Assembly (NCBI RefSeq): GCF_000426185.1 | Contig: NZ_AUEW01000012.1 | Location: 90,048-154,047, forward strand | DNA length: 64,000 nucleotides | Source: Cellulomonas sp. URHD0024 | Lineage (GTDB): Bacteria > Actinomycetota > Actinomycetes > Actinomycetales > Cellulomonadaceae | Direction of reading: 5' to 3' | In this document: one piece after another, positions 26,103 through 34,355 of the stretch | How the letters are laid out: each line of letters starts with the position of its first letter | How positions within the stretch are numbered: the first letter of the stretch is position 1 | The notes under the pieces: generated by a model | What the model saw: only the letters and a program-made list of their open reading frames with translations | Databases searched by the model: none | Told to the model about the DNA's origin: nothing | Program-made: the position numbers and the translations under genes

Positions 26103-27781
26103 GGCGTGCCCTCTCGGTCTTCTCGTGTGGGCCCAGGTGACGGTGCGAGCGTCGCAGCGAGCACCCGGTCCAGCTCGGGCTGCAGCCCGACGTCGTCGCC
26201 GCGCGCCAGTCCGGCAGCGGTCACCACTGTACGGCCGGCGTGGTCGTCGCGGCCCGGCACGAACCGCATCCAGACCCGTCGACGCGGCGCGAACAGGGAG
26301 GTCGCGAGCCCGGCGAACGCCATCAGCGCGAACACCAGGATGTAGACGAGCGCGGGGTCGTGGCGCAGGTCGAGCGCGACGAACCGCTTGAGCCCGTTGA
26401 ACGTGAGGGTCCCGAGGCCGTCGGGCAGCTCGACGGTCTCACCGGGCTTCACGACGAGGACCACCGGATCGCCCTCGGCATCCTCGAGCTGCGTCATCCG
26501 AGCCTCGTCGAGCTCGTAGACGTTCTGCGGGACGCCCGCGTCGAGCCCGAGGTTCCCCTCCCAGACGTTCAGCACGAGGACCGGGTCGTTCGGCTCGGGG
26601 AACTGCGAGACGTAGGCCGGGCCGCGCGGGGTCTGCACCGTCTTCTTCGTCGGCAGCAGGAACCCGATCAGCCCGATCTGCTTGTCCCGGTCCTCGACGT
26701 TCGCCACCTTCACCACGCCCTTGGACGTGTAGACCTGGTCCTGCGGGAGGAACGGCGTGACGCCCCCGGCGACCACCTTCCCCGAGGCGTCCCGGATCGT
26801 CAGGTCGGGTGCGTAGCCGTTGCCCTGCAGGTAGACCTTGGCACCGCCCGCGTCGAGCGGGTGGTTGACCTTGATCGTCTTGGCCTCCGGCTCGCCGCCC
26901 GGCTCGGTCAGCGTCACGTGGGCGGTGAAGTCGCGCGACGCGAGCGTGTCCGGGTCGAACCGGGACTCGAAGTCGTCGAGCTTCAGCGTGAACGGGACCA
27001 GGCTGGTCGGTGCGAACGCGGTGCCGCGCTCGAACGTGTCGTAGGAGCCCTGCGAGTTGGCGAACCCACGGCCCTGCACCACGATCATCTGCCCGCGGTA
27101 GTGCAGCACCTGGCCGGTCGCCACGGAGATGAGCAGCCCGACGAGGGCCAGGTGGAACACCAGGTTGCCGGTCTCGCGCAGGTAGCCACGCTCCCCCGCG
27201 ACCGACCACGTGCCGTCGCCCTCGTCGCGCGCCTCGACCCGGTACGTGGGGACGAAGGGCAGCAGACGCCAGCCGCGCCGCAGCACGCTCGTCGCCGTCT
27301 GCGCGAGCTCTTCGGGGGTTTCGTCGGACAGACCGTCGCCCTGTGCCGGGAACCGGCCGAACCGTCGCGGCGCACGCGGCGGCCGACCCCGCACACCCGC
27401 CAGGTGCACCTTGGTCCGGGGCAGGATGCAGCCGACCAGCGAGACGAACAGCAGCAGGTAGATCGCGCTGAACCAGACCGACGAGTACACGTTGAAGGCG
27501 CCGATGCGGTCCAGCAGGGGCCCGAGCGTCGGGTGCGCGGTCAGGTACGTGACCACCCGCTCAGGATGCTGGGCGCGCTGCGGCCAGACCGTGCCGGGCA
27601 CCGCGGCGACCGCGAGCAGCATGAGCAGAAGGAGGGCGACGCGCATGCTCGTGAGCTGCCGCCACGCCCACCGCAGCCAGCCGGTCGGGCCGATTCCCTG
27701 GACGACGGGCTTGGGGCCCTCCGGGCCGTCCGCCGGCTCGGTGAAGACGTCCGAGATGCCTTCGGGGCGGTACTGGCTCAT
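26099..27781 (-). CDS. resB: cytochrome c biogenesis protein ResB
   Basis: 560 residues. ResB is the System II partner of CcsB. Three membrane helices come early (about 45-63, 97-118 and 195-215) and one near the C-terminus (VYILVFALMAFAGLATSLF), with a large outward-facing domain between, as in the family. GNLVFHLALVGLL is the conserved heme-histidine helix. The ATG at 27781 lies 1 base after the ccdA stop; further upstream the frame is open but is not ResB sequence. Confidence 0.93.
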   Translation of the reverse strand: MSQYRPEGISDVFTEPADGPEGPKPVVQGIGPTGWLRWAWRQLTSMRVALLLLMLLAVAAVPGTVWPQRAQHPERVVTYLTAHPTLGPLLDRIGAFNVYSSVWFSAIYLLLFVSLVGCILPRTKVHLAGVRGRPPRAPRRFGRFPAQGDGLSDETPEELAQTATSVLRRGWRLLPFVPTYRVEARDEGDGTWSVAGERGYLRETGNLVFHLALVGLLISVATGQVLHYRGQMIVVQGRGFANSQGSYDTFERGTAFAPTSLVPFTLKLDDFESRFDPDTLASRDFTAHVTLTEPGGEPEAKTIKVNHPLDAGGAKVYLQGNGYAPDLTIRDASGKVVAGGVTPFLPQDQVYTSKGVVKVANVEDRDKQIGLIGFLLPTKKTVQTPRGPAYVSQFPEPNDPVLVLNVWEGNLGLDAGVPQNVYELDEARMTQLEDAEGDPVVLVVKPGETVELPDGLGTLTFNGLKRFVALDLRHDPALVYILVFALMAFAGLATSLFAPRRRVWMRFVPGRDDHAGRTVVTAAGLARGDDVGLQPELDRVLAATLAPSPGPTREDREGTP

Positions 27782-27782
27782 G

Positions 27783-28598
27783 TCAGACCACCGGCACGAA
27801 CGGGTCGTCGCCCTGGACGAGCCCCTGCATCCAGGCGGCCCACTGGCCCCAGACGCCGGTGACCAGCGCGAGACCGAGGACGATGAGCATCCCGCCGCCG
27901 AACCGCATGATCGCGAGCCGGTGCCGCCGCAGGAACGCGAGGGCCTTGGCGCTGCGCTCGACGCTGAACGCCACGATGAGGAAGGGCAGGCCGAGGCCCA
28001 GGCAGAAGGCGACGGCCAGGATGCCTCCGCGGCCGGCGGTCCCGCCGTCGAGCGACAGCGCGATGATCGCGGCGAGCGTCGGGCCGATGCAGGGCGCCCA
28101 GCCGAGCCCGAACGTGATGCCGAGCAACGGCGCACCCCACAGACCGGCGCGCGGAGCGAGATGCATCCGGCGCTCGTTCTGCAGGAACGGCACGAACCCG
28201 AGGAACGCGAGGCCCATGACGATGACGACGACACCCAGGACCCGCATGAGGACGTCCTGGTACTCCAGCAGCACCCCGCCCAGCGAGCCCGCCAGGACGC
28301 CGAACGCCAGGTAGACGACCGTGAACCCGGCGACGAAGAGCGACACGCCGAGCATCAGGCGGCTGCGTTGCGGCTTCGGCGCGAGCGTGCCGATCGGCCT
28401 GGTGCCCCCTACGAGCACAGCGCTCCCGGAGCCCGTCATCCCGCCCAGGTAGCCCAGGTAGGCGGGCACGAGCGGCAGGACGCAGGGCGACGCGAACGAG
28501 ACCAGCCCGGCGAGCAGCGCAATCGGGACGGCCAGCAGCAACGACCCGGAGATGATGGCCTGGCCGAAGGCATCACCGGCGCTCGCGACGATGCTCAC
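27783..28598 (-). CDS. ccdA: thiol-disulfide carrier CcdA
   Basis: 271 residues, six or seven membrane helices. CcdA passes reducing power from thioredoxin across the membrane to keep the cytochrome c CXXCH cysteines reduced. Redox cysteines are in FASPCVLPLVPAYLGYL and LGWAPCIGPTLA. The GTG start overlaps the tlpA stop (GTGA). A 30-residue loop between helices 1 and 2 is longer than in short CcdA proteins. Confidence 0.94.
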   Translation of the reverse strand: MSIVASAGDAFGQAIISGSLLLAVPIALLAGLVSFASPCVLPLVPAYLGYLGGMTGSGSAVLVGGTRPIGTLAPKPQRSRLMLGVSLFVAGFTVVYLAFGVLAGSLGGVLLEYQDVLMRVLGVVVIVMGLAFLGFVPFLQNERRMHLAPRAGLWGAPLLGITFGLGWAPCIGPTLAAIIALSLDGGTAGRGGILAVAFCLGLGLPFLIVAFSVERSAKALAFLRRHRLAIMRFGGGMLIVLGLALVTGVWGQWAAWMQGLVQGDDPFVPVV

Positions 28599-29209
28599 GA
28601 CGCCGGTGTCGGGGCCGGCGTCGTGGACGTCTCGTCGAGCAGCTCGTCGAGCGTCGAACGCAGCGTCGACGGGTCCACGACGCCGAGCAGGCGCGCGGCC
28701 ACGCGGCCGCTGCGGTCGAGCACGATCGTCGTCGGCACCGCGTTGATCGGCACGATGCCCTCGAGCGCCGCGGTCGCCGAGCCGTCGGCGTCGTCGATGC
28801 TCGGGTACGGCACGTCGAACTTCGTCTGGAACGACTGCGCGTCGCCGGCGTCGTCCGTGTGGTTGATGCCCAGGAGGTGCACACCCTGGTCGGCGTAGTC
28901 GTTCGCGGCCGCCACCAGGTCCGGCGCCTCGGCGCGGCACGGCGGGCAGTTGGCGTACCAGGTGTTCAGGACGACGACGTCACCGCGCCAGCCCGACACG
29001 TCCTGCGCCGTGCCCTCGTAGTCGGTGCCCGCGAGCTCGACCGGCCCCGAGCGGTCGCCGACCGCCCAGGTGCGGGCGCTGCCGTCGTTGGAGACGTAAC
29101 CCTGCTGCGCGACGTCGTTGCTGCTGGCCGGCTGGCCGCAGCCGGCGAGCAGCAACGCTCCGGCCGCGAGCATGCCCGTCGTGAGCACCGCCACGAGCCG
29201 TCCGCGCAC
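28595..29209 (-). CDS. TlpA/ResA-type thioredoxin lipoprotein
   Basis: 204 residues from a GTG one base after the upstream stop. Lipobox LLAGC with the lipidated cysteine at C24, then an AhpC/TSA-thioredoxin fold with the redox motif C88-P-P-C91 (NTWYANCPPCRAE). It takes electrons from CcdA outside the membrane and reduces apocytochrome c. It sits directly before ccdA, resB and ccsB, the usual System II order. Confidence 0.93.
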   Translation of the reverse strand: MRGRLVAVLTTGMLAAGALLLAGCGQPASSNDVAQQGYVSNDGSARTWAVGDRSGPVELAGTDYEGTAQDVSGWRGDVVVLNTWYANCPPCRAEAPDLVAAANDYADQGVHLLGINHTDDAGDAQSFQTKFDVPYPSIDDADGSATAALEGIVPINAVPTTIVLDRSGRVAARLLGVVDPSTLRSTLDELLDETSTTPAPTPAS

Positions 29210-29210
29210 G

Positions 29211-29918
29211 TCAGGCCCCCGCGACGGTCTTGGTCCCGGGCAGCAGCGCCGCAGCCGGCTCGCTGTAGCCGATGCCGACCAGGGTGTCACCCTCGTAGCG
29301 CAGGCTGGTCAGGGACGCGACGGAGCACTGGCGTCGGCGCGGGTCGTGCCAGAGGCGACGGTTCTCGAGGGCCAGGCGGGTGACCCAGACCGGCAGCTGG
29401 TGGCTGACGAGCACGGCCTCGTGACCCCGCGCGAGCACCAGGGCGTCCGCGACGGCGGCGAGCATCCGCTCGACCTGCTCGGTGTACGGCTCGCCCCAGG
29501 ACGGGCGGAACGGGTTGCGCAGGTACGGCCAGTGCTCGGGGTGCCGCAGAGACCCGTCGCCGACACCGAACTTGAGGCCCTCGAAGTGGTTGCCCGCCTC
29601 GATGATGCGCGGCTCGGTGGCGATCTCGAGGCCGAACGCGGCCGCGATGGGCGTGGCGGTCTCCTGCGCGCGCTGCAGCGGGGACGCGATCACGGCGACG
29701 ACGTCGCGGCGGGCCGGCGGGGCCGACACCTGCGTGTCACGGACCCGACGCTCACCACCGGGAGCGCCCGACGACGTGCCCCCCAGGTGGTCGGCGACCG
29801 TCTGAGCCATGGCGGCGCCGCGCTCGGACAGGTGGTATCCCGGCAGTCGGCCGTAGAGCACGCCCGCGGGGTTGTGCACCTCGCCGTGCCGCATCAGGTG
29901 GATCGTGGTGGCGACCAT
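29211..29918 (-). CDS. histidine phosphatase family protein
   Basis: 235 residues. The phosphohistidine motif is IHLMRHGEVHN at the N-terminus (RHG, residues 10-12), with a second conserved ASPLQRAQETA and VSHQLPVW near the end, as in the phosphoglycerate-mutase-like superfamily. Substrate unknown. It is the first gene of the cytochrome c maturation operon, one base before tlpA, an arrangement widespread in actinobacteria, but its link to cytochrome assembly is not established. Confidence 0.88.
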   Translation of the reverse strand: MVATTIHLMRHGEVHNPAGVLYGRLPGYHLSERGAAMAQTVADHLGGTSSGAPGGERRVRDTQVSAPPARRDVVAVIASPLQRAQETATPIAAAFGLEIATEPRIIEAGNHFEGLKFGVGDGSLRHPEHWPYLRNPFRPSWGEPYTEQVERMLAAVADALVLARGHEAVLVSHQLPVWVTRLALENRRLWHDPRRRQCSVASLTSLRYEGDTLVGIGYSEPAAALLPGTKTVAGA

Positions 29919-29948
29919 GGGGTCAGTCTCGCAAACAGACCTGTGCGC

Positions 29949-30464
29949 TCAGCACGCGTCGGGCTCTGCCTCGACGTGACACGCGCCACCCGTGAGGTGG
30001 ACACGGACCGTCTCCATGGCATCTCCGAGCGCCGCGAACTGCTCCGGGGTGAGCACGTCGACCAGGTGGTCGCGCACCGACTGCACGTGTCCGGGCGCCG
30101 CCGCGACCAGCGTCTCCCAGCCCTTGTCGGTCATCGTCGCGTTCACGCCACGGGCGTCGGACTCGCAGGGCACGCGAGCGACGAGGCCCGACTCCTCCAT
30201 GCGGCGGACCGTGTGCGTCAGCCGGCTGCGCGAGTGAGCGACGTTGTCGGCGAGCTGCGCCATGCGCAGGGTCCTGGCGGGGGCCTCGGACAGGCGGACC
30301 AGCACCTCGTACTCGTGCGTGGACAACCCGGACTTGGCGTCGAGCTCGTGCTCCAGGACGGCCAGGAGCCGCGCGACGCCCTGACGGAAGGAGCGCCAGG
30401 TCTGCTGCTGCTCGTCCGTCAGCCAGACGACGGTCTCGGCCGTGACCTCTGTGCTCGTGCTCAC
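29949..30464 (-). CDS. MarR family transcriptional regulator
   Basis: 171 residues from a GTG preceded by GGAGGG. Winged helix-turn-helix of the MarR family: TLRMAQLADNVAHSRSRLTHTVRRMEESGLV, then the wing (CESDARGVNATMTDKG). Two cysteines lie in the C-terminal tail (ACHVEAEPDAC), which could make it redox-responsive, although this is only a guess. It is divergent from yceI, with dyad sequences in between that are likely its operator. Confidence 0.9.
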   Translation of the reverse strand: MSTSTEVTAETVVWLTDEQQQTWRSFRQGVARLLAVLEHELDAKSGLSTHEYEVLVRLSEAPARTLRMAQLADNVAHSRSRLTHTVRRMEESGLVARVPCESDARGVNATMTDKGWETLVAAAPGHVQSVRDHLVDVLTPEQFAALGDAMETVRVHLTGGACHVEAEPDAC

Positions 30465-30507
30465 AACGCCCTCCGGGTTGCAGGTGGACTCCGAGTGTAG
30501 TACAACT

Positions 30508-30536
30508 TTGAACTAACGGATTAGTTGATCGTTCAA
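30508..30536. promoter_or_regulatory. nested palindromes between marR and yceI (likely MarR operator)
   Basis: AACTAA-CGGA-TTAGTT (30511-30526) is a perfect 6+6 palindrome. TTGAAC (30508-30513) also pairs with GTTCAA (30531-30536) around it. The site is AT-rich against its surroundings and lies 45 bases before marR and 19 before yceI, a classic place for a MarR protein to repress both genes. Confidence 0.6.
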
Positions 30537-30554
30537 CATCTCGGAGGACATGCC

Positions 30555-31115
30555 ATGAGCACCACGACCACGACCGCACTCCCCACGGGCCTGACCACGG
30601 GCACCTGGACCATCGACGCCTCGCACACCGAGGCGACCTTCACCGTGCGGCACGCCGGCATCTCGAAGGTCCGCGGCACCGTCGCGGTCACCGAGGGCAC
30701 CATCACGGTCGGCGAGAACCTCGAGGCCACCTCCGTCTCGGTGACGCTCGACCCGTCCACGGTCTCGACCGGCGACGCGAACCGCGACGGCCACCTGAAG
30801 AGCGGCGACTTCTTCGACGTCGAGAAGTTCGGCCAGTGGACGTTCGTCTCCACCGGCGTGCGCGAGGAGGGCAAGAAGCACGTCATCGTCGGCGACCTGA
30901 CGATCCACGGCGAGACCCGTTCCGTCGAGCTCGACACCGAGTTCAACGGCACGGCGGTCGACCCGTTCGGCAACACGCGCGCGGGCTTCGAGGCCAGCGT
31001 CGTCATCTCCCGCAAGGACTTCGGCCTGACCTGGAACGCGGCCCTCGAGGCCGGCGGCGTCCTCGTCGGCGACAAGGTCACGATCGCGCTCGACGTGTCG
31101 GCCATCAAGAGCTGA
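30555..31115 (+). CDS. YceI family lipid-binding protein
   Basis: 186 residues. YceI proteins form a lipocalin-like barrel that binds isoprenoid chains such as polyprenyl phosphates or quinones. Typical segments: GTWTIDASHTEATFTVRH, DANRDGHLKSGDFFDVEKF and RKDFGLTWN. Unlike the classical periplasmic family members it has no signal peptide, so it should be cytoplasmic. GGAGG lies 7 bases before the ATG. It is transcribed divergently from marR. Confidence 0.9.
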   Translation: MSTTTTTALPTGLTTGTWTIDASHTEATFTVRHAGISKVRGTVAVTEGTITVGENLEATSVSVTLDPSTVSTGDANRDGHLKSGDFFDVEKFGQWTFVSTGVREEGKKHVIVGDLTIHGETRSVELDTEFNGTAVDPFGNTRAGFEASVVISRKDFGLTWNAALEAGGVLVGDKVTIALDVSAIKS

Positions 31116-31127
31116 CCTCCACCCTGC

Positions 31128-31173
31128 GCATGACGAGAGCCGGTGCCCTTCGAGGCACCGGCTCTCGTCATGC
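31128..31173. terminator. perfect 20-base-pair hairpin between yceI and rex
   Basis: 31128-31147 pairs without mismatch with 31154-31173 around a 6-base loop (CTTCGA). It is 12 bases after the yceI stop and covers the last codons and stop of rex on the other strand, so it can terminate both converging transcripts. It is the longest perfect stem seen in the window. Confidence 0.8.
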
Positions 31174-31860
31174 CGAGTCCCCGGTACCGGCGCGGCGATG
31201 GTCGTGGAACGCCAGGATCTGCAGCTCGGAGGCCACGTCCACGGCCCGCAGGTCCACGTTCTCGGGAACCCGCAGCGCCCGGGGAGCGAACGTGAGGATG
31301 CCGACGACGCCCGCCCCGACGAGCGCGTCGCACACGGCCTGCGCGCTCGCCGCCGGGGTCGCGATGATGCCGATGGTCGCGTCGGTGGTGCGGACCAGGT
31401 CGGCCAGGCCCTCGGAGGGCTGCACGACGAGGCCCGCCACCGACGTGCCGACGACGGCCGGGTCGGTATCCACCAGCCCGACGACCGCGAAGCCGCGCTC
31501 GGCGAACACCGAGTAGCTCGCCAGCGCGTGCCCCAGGTTGCCGATGCCGACGATGACCACGCGGCGCTGCGTCTTGAGCCCGAGCACCACACCGATCTGC
31601 TCCGAGAGGTGCTCCACGTCGTACCCGACCCCGCGCCTGCCGTACGACCCGAGGAACGACAGGTCCTTGCGCAGCTGCGCCGGGGTGACGCCGGCCGCGT
31701 CGGCGAGCTCGTCGGACGACGTCGTCACGACACCCTCGAACCCCTGCAGCGCCCGCAGGTACCCGGGCAGCCGCGCGACGGTGGACGGCGGCACCTCGCG
31801 GGCCGGCCCGTTCGTGCGGACCCTCGGGGCTGCCCGAGGTCCCGTCCGTTGCGTGTCCAC
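31168..31860 (-). CDS. rex: redox-sensing transcriptional repressor Rex
   Basis: 230 residues from a GTG with GGGGG 5 bases upstream. Rex represses respiratory genes and is released when NADH rises. N-terminal winged helix (residues 28-90, with LRKDLSFLGSYGRRGVGY, the DNA-recognition part), then a Rossmann domain with GIGNLGHAL at 105-113 for NAD(H) and a C-terminal domain-swap helix. It follows a glutaredoxin gene. A matching operator is present before the complex I operon at 6664-6679. Confidence 0.95.
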   Translation of the reverse strand: MDTQRTGPRAAPRVRTNGPAREVPPSTVARLPGYLRALQGFEGVVTTSSDELADAAGVTPAQLRKDLSFLGSYGRRGVGYDVEHLSEQIGVVLGLKTQRRVVIVGIGNLGHALASYSVFAERGFAVVGLVDTDPAVVGTSVAGLVVQPSEGLADLVRTTDATIGIIATPAASAQAVCDALVGAGVVGILTFAPRALRVPENVDLRAVDVASELQILAFHDHRRAGTGDSA

Positions 31861-31910
31861 ATCGACCCCCGCGACAGCATTGTCGACCCGTCCGGGCCAG
31901 ATCCTGACCG

Positions 31911-32195
31911 TCAGGGTAGGGGGCGGACCGCACCCCGGGTAAGAGCCCTTCTCAGACGCGCGGGATCGATCCGCCAGTAGCCCTGCTGGACACCGTCCAC
32001 CTCCACGACCGGGACCAGCTCGCCGAGCTCGTCGGCGAGGTCCCTCCCGTCGTAGGGGCCGGCATCGATGTCGACCTCGGCCCAGTCCACGCCGGTCTCG
32101 TCGCACACCGCGCGAACCACCTCGCGGGCGTCGTCGCACAGGTGGCACCCTGCGCGGCCGTAGAGCAGAACTCGCTGCTGAACCCTGTTCGCCAT
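31911..32195 (-). CDS. glutaredoxin-like protein
   Basis: 94 residues. Thioredoxin-fold protein with redox motif C17-H-L-C20 (GRAGCHLCDDA) and the cis-proline segment LVPVVEVDG. It resembles the DUF836/glutaredoxin-like family rather than classical CPYC glutaredoxins. It is encoded just before rex, 50 bases apart, a common actinobacterial pairing. Its partner thiol in such bacteria could be mycothiol. Confidence 0.88.
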   Translation of the reverse strand: MANRVQQRVLLYGRAGCHLCDDAREVVRAVCDETGVDWAEVDIDAGPYDGRDLADELGELVPVVEVDGVQQGYWRIDPARLRRALTRGAVRPLP

Positions 32196-32257
32196 GTGTT
32201 CACGGTACCGACCGAGGACCTGCGCGCTCGGCCAGTCTGCGTCGTTACAGTGGAAGC

Positions 32258-33109
32258 GTGCGCCCGGCTGCCGTGAGTTCCCTCGCCCTGAACCCGGTCC
32301 CCCGGGCGCCCGGGGCAGGACCGGACGGACCTCGCACAGGCGCGTTCTTCGACGTCGACAACACGATCATCCGCGGTGCCAGCTCGTTCCACCTGGCCAA
32401 GGGCCTGTACCTGCGCGGCTTCTTCCGCAAGCGGGACCTGTTCCGGTTCGGCCTGCACCAGCTCCGCTACCTCACGTTCGGCGAGAACAAGCAGCAGATC
32501 GACGAGGTCCGCCAGCGTGCTCTGGAGATCATGACCGGCCACTCCGTCGCCGAGGTCACCGCGATCGCCGAGGACGTCTACGACGAGGTCCTGCTGCTGC
32601 GCATCTACCCCGGCACCCAGCGACTGCTGGACGAGCACATCGCCGCCGGCCACTCGGTCTGGCTGGTCACGGCGACGCCACGCGAGATCGGCGAGATCAT
32701 CGCTCGCCGTCTGGGCGCGACCGGCGCGCTCGGCACCATCGCAGAGCACAAGGACGGCTACTACACCGGCCGCCTGGTCGGTGACATGCTGCACGGTCGC
32801 GCCAAGGCGCAGGCGGTCCGCGCGATCGCGGAGGCCAACGGGATCGACCTGGCGCAGTCCTACGCCTACGGCGACTCGACCAACGACGTGCCGATCCTGT
32901 CCGAGGTCGGCTTCCCTTGCGCGATCAACCCGGACCGCCGTCTGCGTCGGCACGCCGCCGAGGTGGGCTGGCCCGTCCGCGAGTTCCGGACCCGCCGCCG
33001 CAACGCGCGCCGCGGCACGACCGTGGTCAGCCTCGCGGGTCTCGCGTGGGCGTTCGGCCTGGTGGCCCGGACCGTCGTCCGGTCCTGGCGCGGGTCGCAC
33101 GACGCATGA
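32258..33109 (+). CDS. HAD-IB family hydrolase, copy 1
   Basis: 283 residues from a GTG. Haloacid-dehalogenase phosphatase of the SerB-like IB type: nucleophile D32 and acid D34 in FFDVDNTI, motif II in WLVTATP, and motif III/IV in YGDSTNDVPIL. A C-terminal hydrophobic segment (VVSLAGLAWAFGLV) suggests membrane attachment. Similar proteins have been proposed to act on lipid or glycerol phosphates; substrate unknown here. TACAGT (32246-32251) is 6 bases before the GTG, so the mRNA may be leaderless. It overlaps the GNAT gene by 4 bases. Confidence 0.88.
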   Translation: MRPAAVSSLALNPVPRAPGAGPDGPRTGAFFDVDNTIIRGASSFHLAKGLYLRGFFRKRDLFRFGLHQLRYLTFGENKQQIDEVRQRALEIMTGHSVAEVTAIAEDVYDEVLLLRIYPGTQRLLDEHIAAGHSVWLVTATPREIGEIIARRLGATGALGTIAEHKDGYYTGRLVGDMLHGRAKAQAVRAIAEANGIDLAQSYAYGDSTNDVPILSEVGFPCAINPDRRLRRHAAEVGWPVREFRTRRRNARRGTTVVSLAGLAWAFGLVARTVVRSWRGSHDA

Positions 33110-33630
33110 CCGTTCGCCCCGCACTCCCCTCCGACGTGCCGGCGCTCGCCGACCTCGCCGCGCTGACGTTCCCGCTCGCCTGCCCGCCGGGCTCGACCGC
33201 CGAGGACCAGCGCGCCTTCGTCGACGCCGTGCTCTCCCCCGAGCGGTTCGCGTCCTACCTCGCCGCTCCGGATCGCGCCGTGCTCGTCGCCGACGACGGA
33301 CCCGTGCTGATCGGCTACACGATGCTCGTGTTCTCGACGCCCACCGACCCCGAGGTGGTCGCGGCCCTGACCCTCGAACCGACCGTCGAGCTGTCGAAGT
33401 GCTACGTCCACCCGGACCACCACGGCGCCGGCCTCGCGCACGCGCTCATGGCGTCGTCCCTGGACGTTGCGCGCACGCGGGGGGCCGCCGGGATCTGGCT
33501 CGGGGTCAACCAGCAGAACGCTCGGGCCCGCGCGTTCTACGAACGGTCCGGCTTCGCCGTCGTCGGCACCAAGCACTTCACCGTGGGCACCCGCGTCGAG
33601 GACGACTACGTCCTCGAACGCCCCCTCTGA
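33106..33630 (+). CDS. GNAT family N-acetyltransferase
   Basis: 174 residues. Acetyl-CoA-dependent acyltransferase: the CoA-binding loop is VHPDHHGAGLAHALM and the following GVNQQNARARAFYERSGF is the usual C-terminal signature. Substrate unknown. Its ATG overlaps the HAD phosphatase stop (ATGA), so the two are made together and may act on related substrates. Confidence 0.88.
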   Translation: MTVRPALPSDVPALADLAALTFPLACPPGSTAEDQRAFVDAVLSPERFASYLAAPDRAVLVADDGPVLIGYTMLVFSTPTDPEVVAALTLEPTVELSKCYVHPDHHGAGLAHALMASSLDVARTRGAAGIWLGVNQQNARARAFYERSGFAVVGTKHFTVGTRVEDDYVLERPL

Positions 33631-33648
33631 CGCCCCGGCGCAACAAAA

Positions 33649-33672
33649 CGGGCCCGGCGTCTGCCGAGCCCG
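33649..33672 (-). terminator. intrinsic terminator of the bS22 gene
   Basis: CGGGCCCGGC (33649-33658) pairs with GCCGAGCCCG (33663-33672), one mismatch, loop GTCT. Read on the minus strand the stem is followed by CGTTTTG, so there is a short U-run. The right arm can instead pair perfectly with 33696-33705. It lies between the convergent GNAT and bS22 genes. Confidence 0.65.
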
Positions 33673-33711
33673 TCGTGCTGCTCCCTCACGCCGAGCGGGC
33701 TCGGCGCGGGG

Positions 33712-33810
33712 TCACTTCTTGTTGCGGCGCTGGTGACGCGTCTTGCGAAGAAGCTTGCGGTGCTTCTTCTTGGCCATCCGCTTGCGGCGCTTCTTGATGA
33801 CGGAACCCAT
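33712..33810 (-). CDS. small ribosomal protein of the bS22 (AURKAIP1/COX24-like) type
   Basis: 32 residues, [20 protein letters not shown] and then [12 protein letters not shown]. More than half of the residues are Lys or Arg. The [19 protein letters not shown] block is the signature of the tiny actinobacterial ribosomal protein bS22 described in mycobacterial 30S subunits. A minus-strand -10-like TAAGGT lies at 33934-33939. GTGAGGA sits just before the ATG. The intrinsic terminator behind it fits a highly expressed single gene. Confidence 0.93.
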   Translation of the reverse strand: MGSVIKKRRKRMAKKKHRKLLRKTRHQRRNKK

Positions 33811-33986
33811 GGGTCCTCACTTCATTTCCGAGTGGAGGCCCGGCGGACGGGCCGTGCCTGCTGGTGGTCGATCGATGCGCGCGCAATGCCGTTGGAACCG
33901 AGTCGCCCACGCACGGAGAAAGTCCGAGGCTCTACCTTACGCGATCTTCAGAGCCCTCCGCGACGCCCGTCCCGGACAGGACCGGT

Positions 33987-34211
33987 TCAGGAGCTCTTGC
34001 GGTCCTCGTCGGCGGCCGAGGTCTCGACCGGCAGCGACGTGGCCAGGTAGTGGTCGAGGGCGTCCTGCGGGACACGGAAGGACCGTCCCACGCGGACACC
34101 GGGCAGCTCGCCCGAGTGCAGCAGGCGGTAGACGGTCATCTTGGAGACGCGCATGACCTCGGCGACCTCGAGCACGGTCAGGTACCGGGTGCGCGCCGGC
34201 TGCTCGCTCAT
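33987..34211 (-). CDS. BldC-like MerR/excisionase-type DNA-binding protein
   Basis: 74 residues, about the size of Streptomyces BldC. A single winged helix-turn-helix: LTVLEVAEVMRVSKMTVYRLL with LPGVRVGRSFRVPQDAL, then a short acidic tail. BldC-type proteins bind DNA head-to-tail on direct repeats. The ATG at 34211 is chosen for GGAGAAGGAG upstream; a longer reading adds only unconserved Arg-rich residues. The neighbourhood bldC-bS22-proC is common in actinobacteria. Confidence 0.92.
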   Translation of the reverse strand: MSEQPARTRYLTVLEVAEVMRVSKMTVYRLLHSGELPGVRVGRSFRVPQDALDHYLATSLPVETSAADEDRKSS

Positions 34212-34355
34212 GTGGTCGTGTCTCCTTCTCCGCCCCAGCGACGTGCGGGCTCCGCACATCCACCGGAGGATGCCCGGTCAGCGTAGTGGCGCGTGGGACT
34301 GAAGTGAAAGGGGTGACGGCTGGGACTCGCTCGTGCGGCCCAGTGGCGCGGGCGC

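Noticed and set aside
32196..32257. Rex autoregulatory site before glutaredoxin-rex
   Set aside because: A GTGAAC and a GTTC word occur, but not in the spacing of a Rex palindrome.
33686..33910. 74-residue frame over the bS22 gene
   Set aside because: It is an out-of-frame reading of the Lys/Arg-rich bS22 gene and has no ribosome site.
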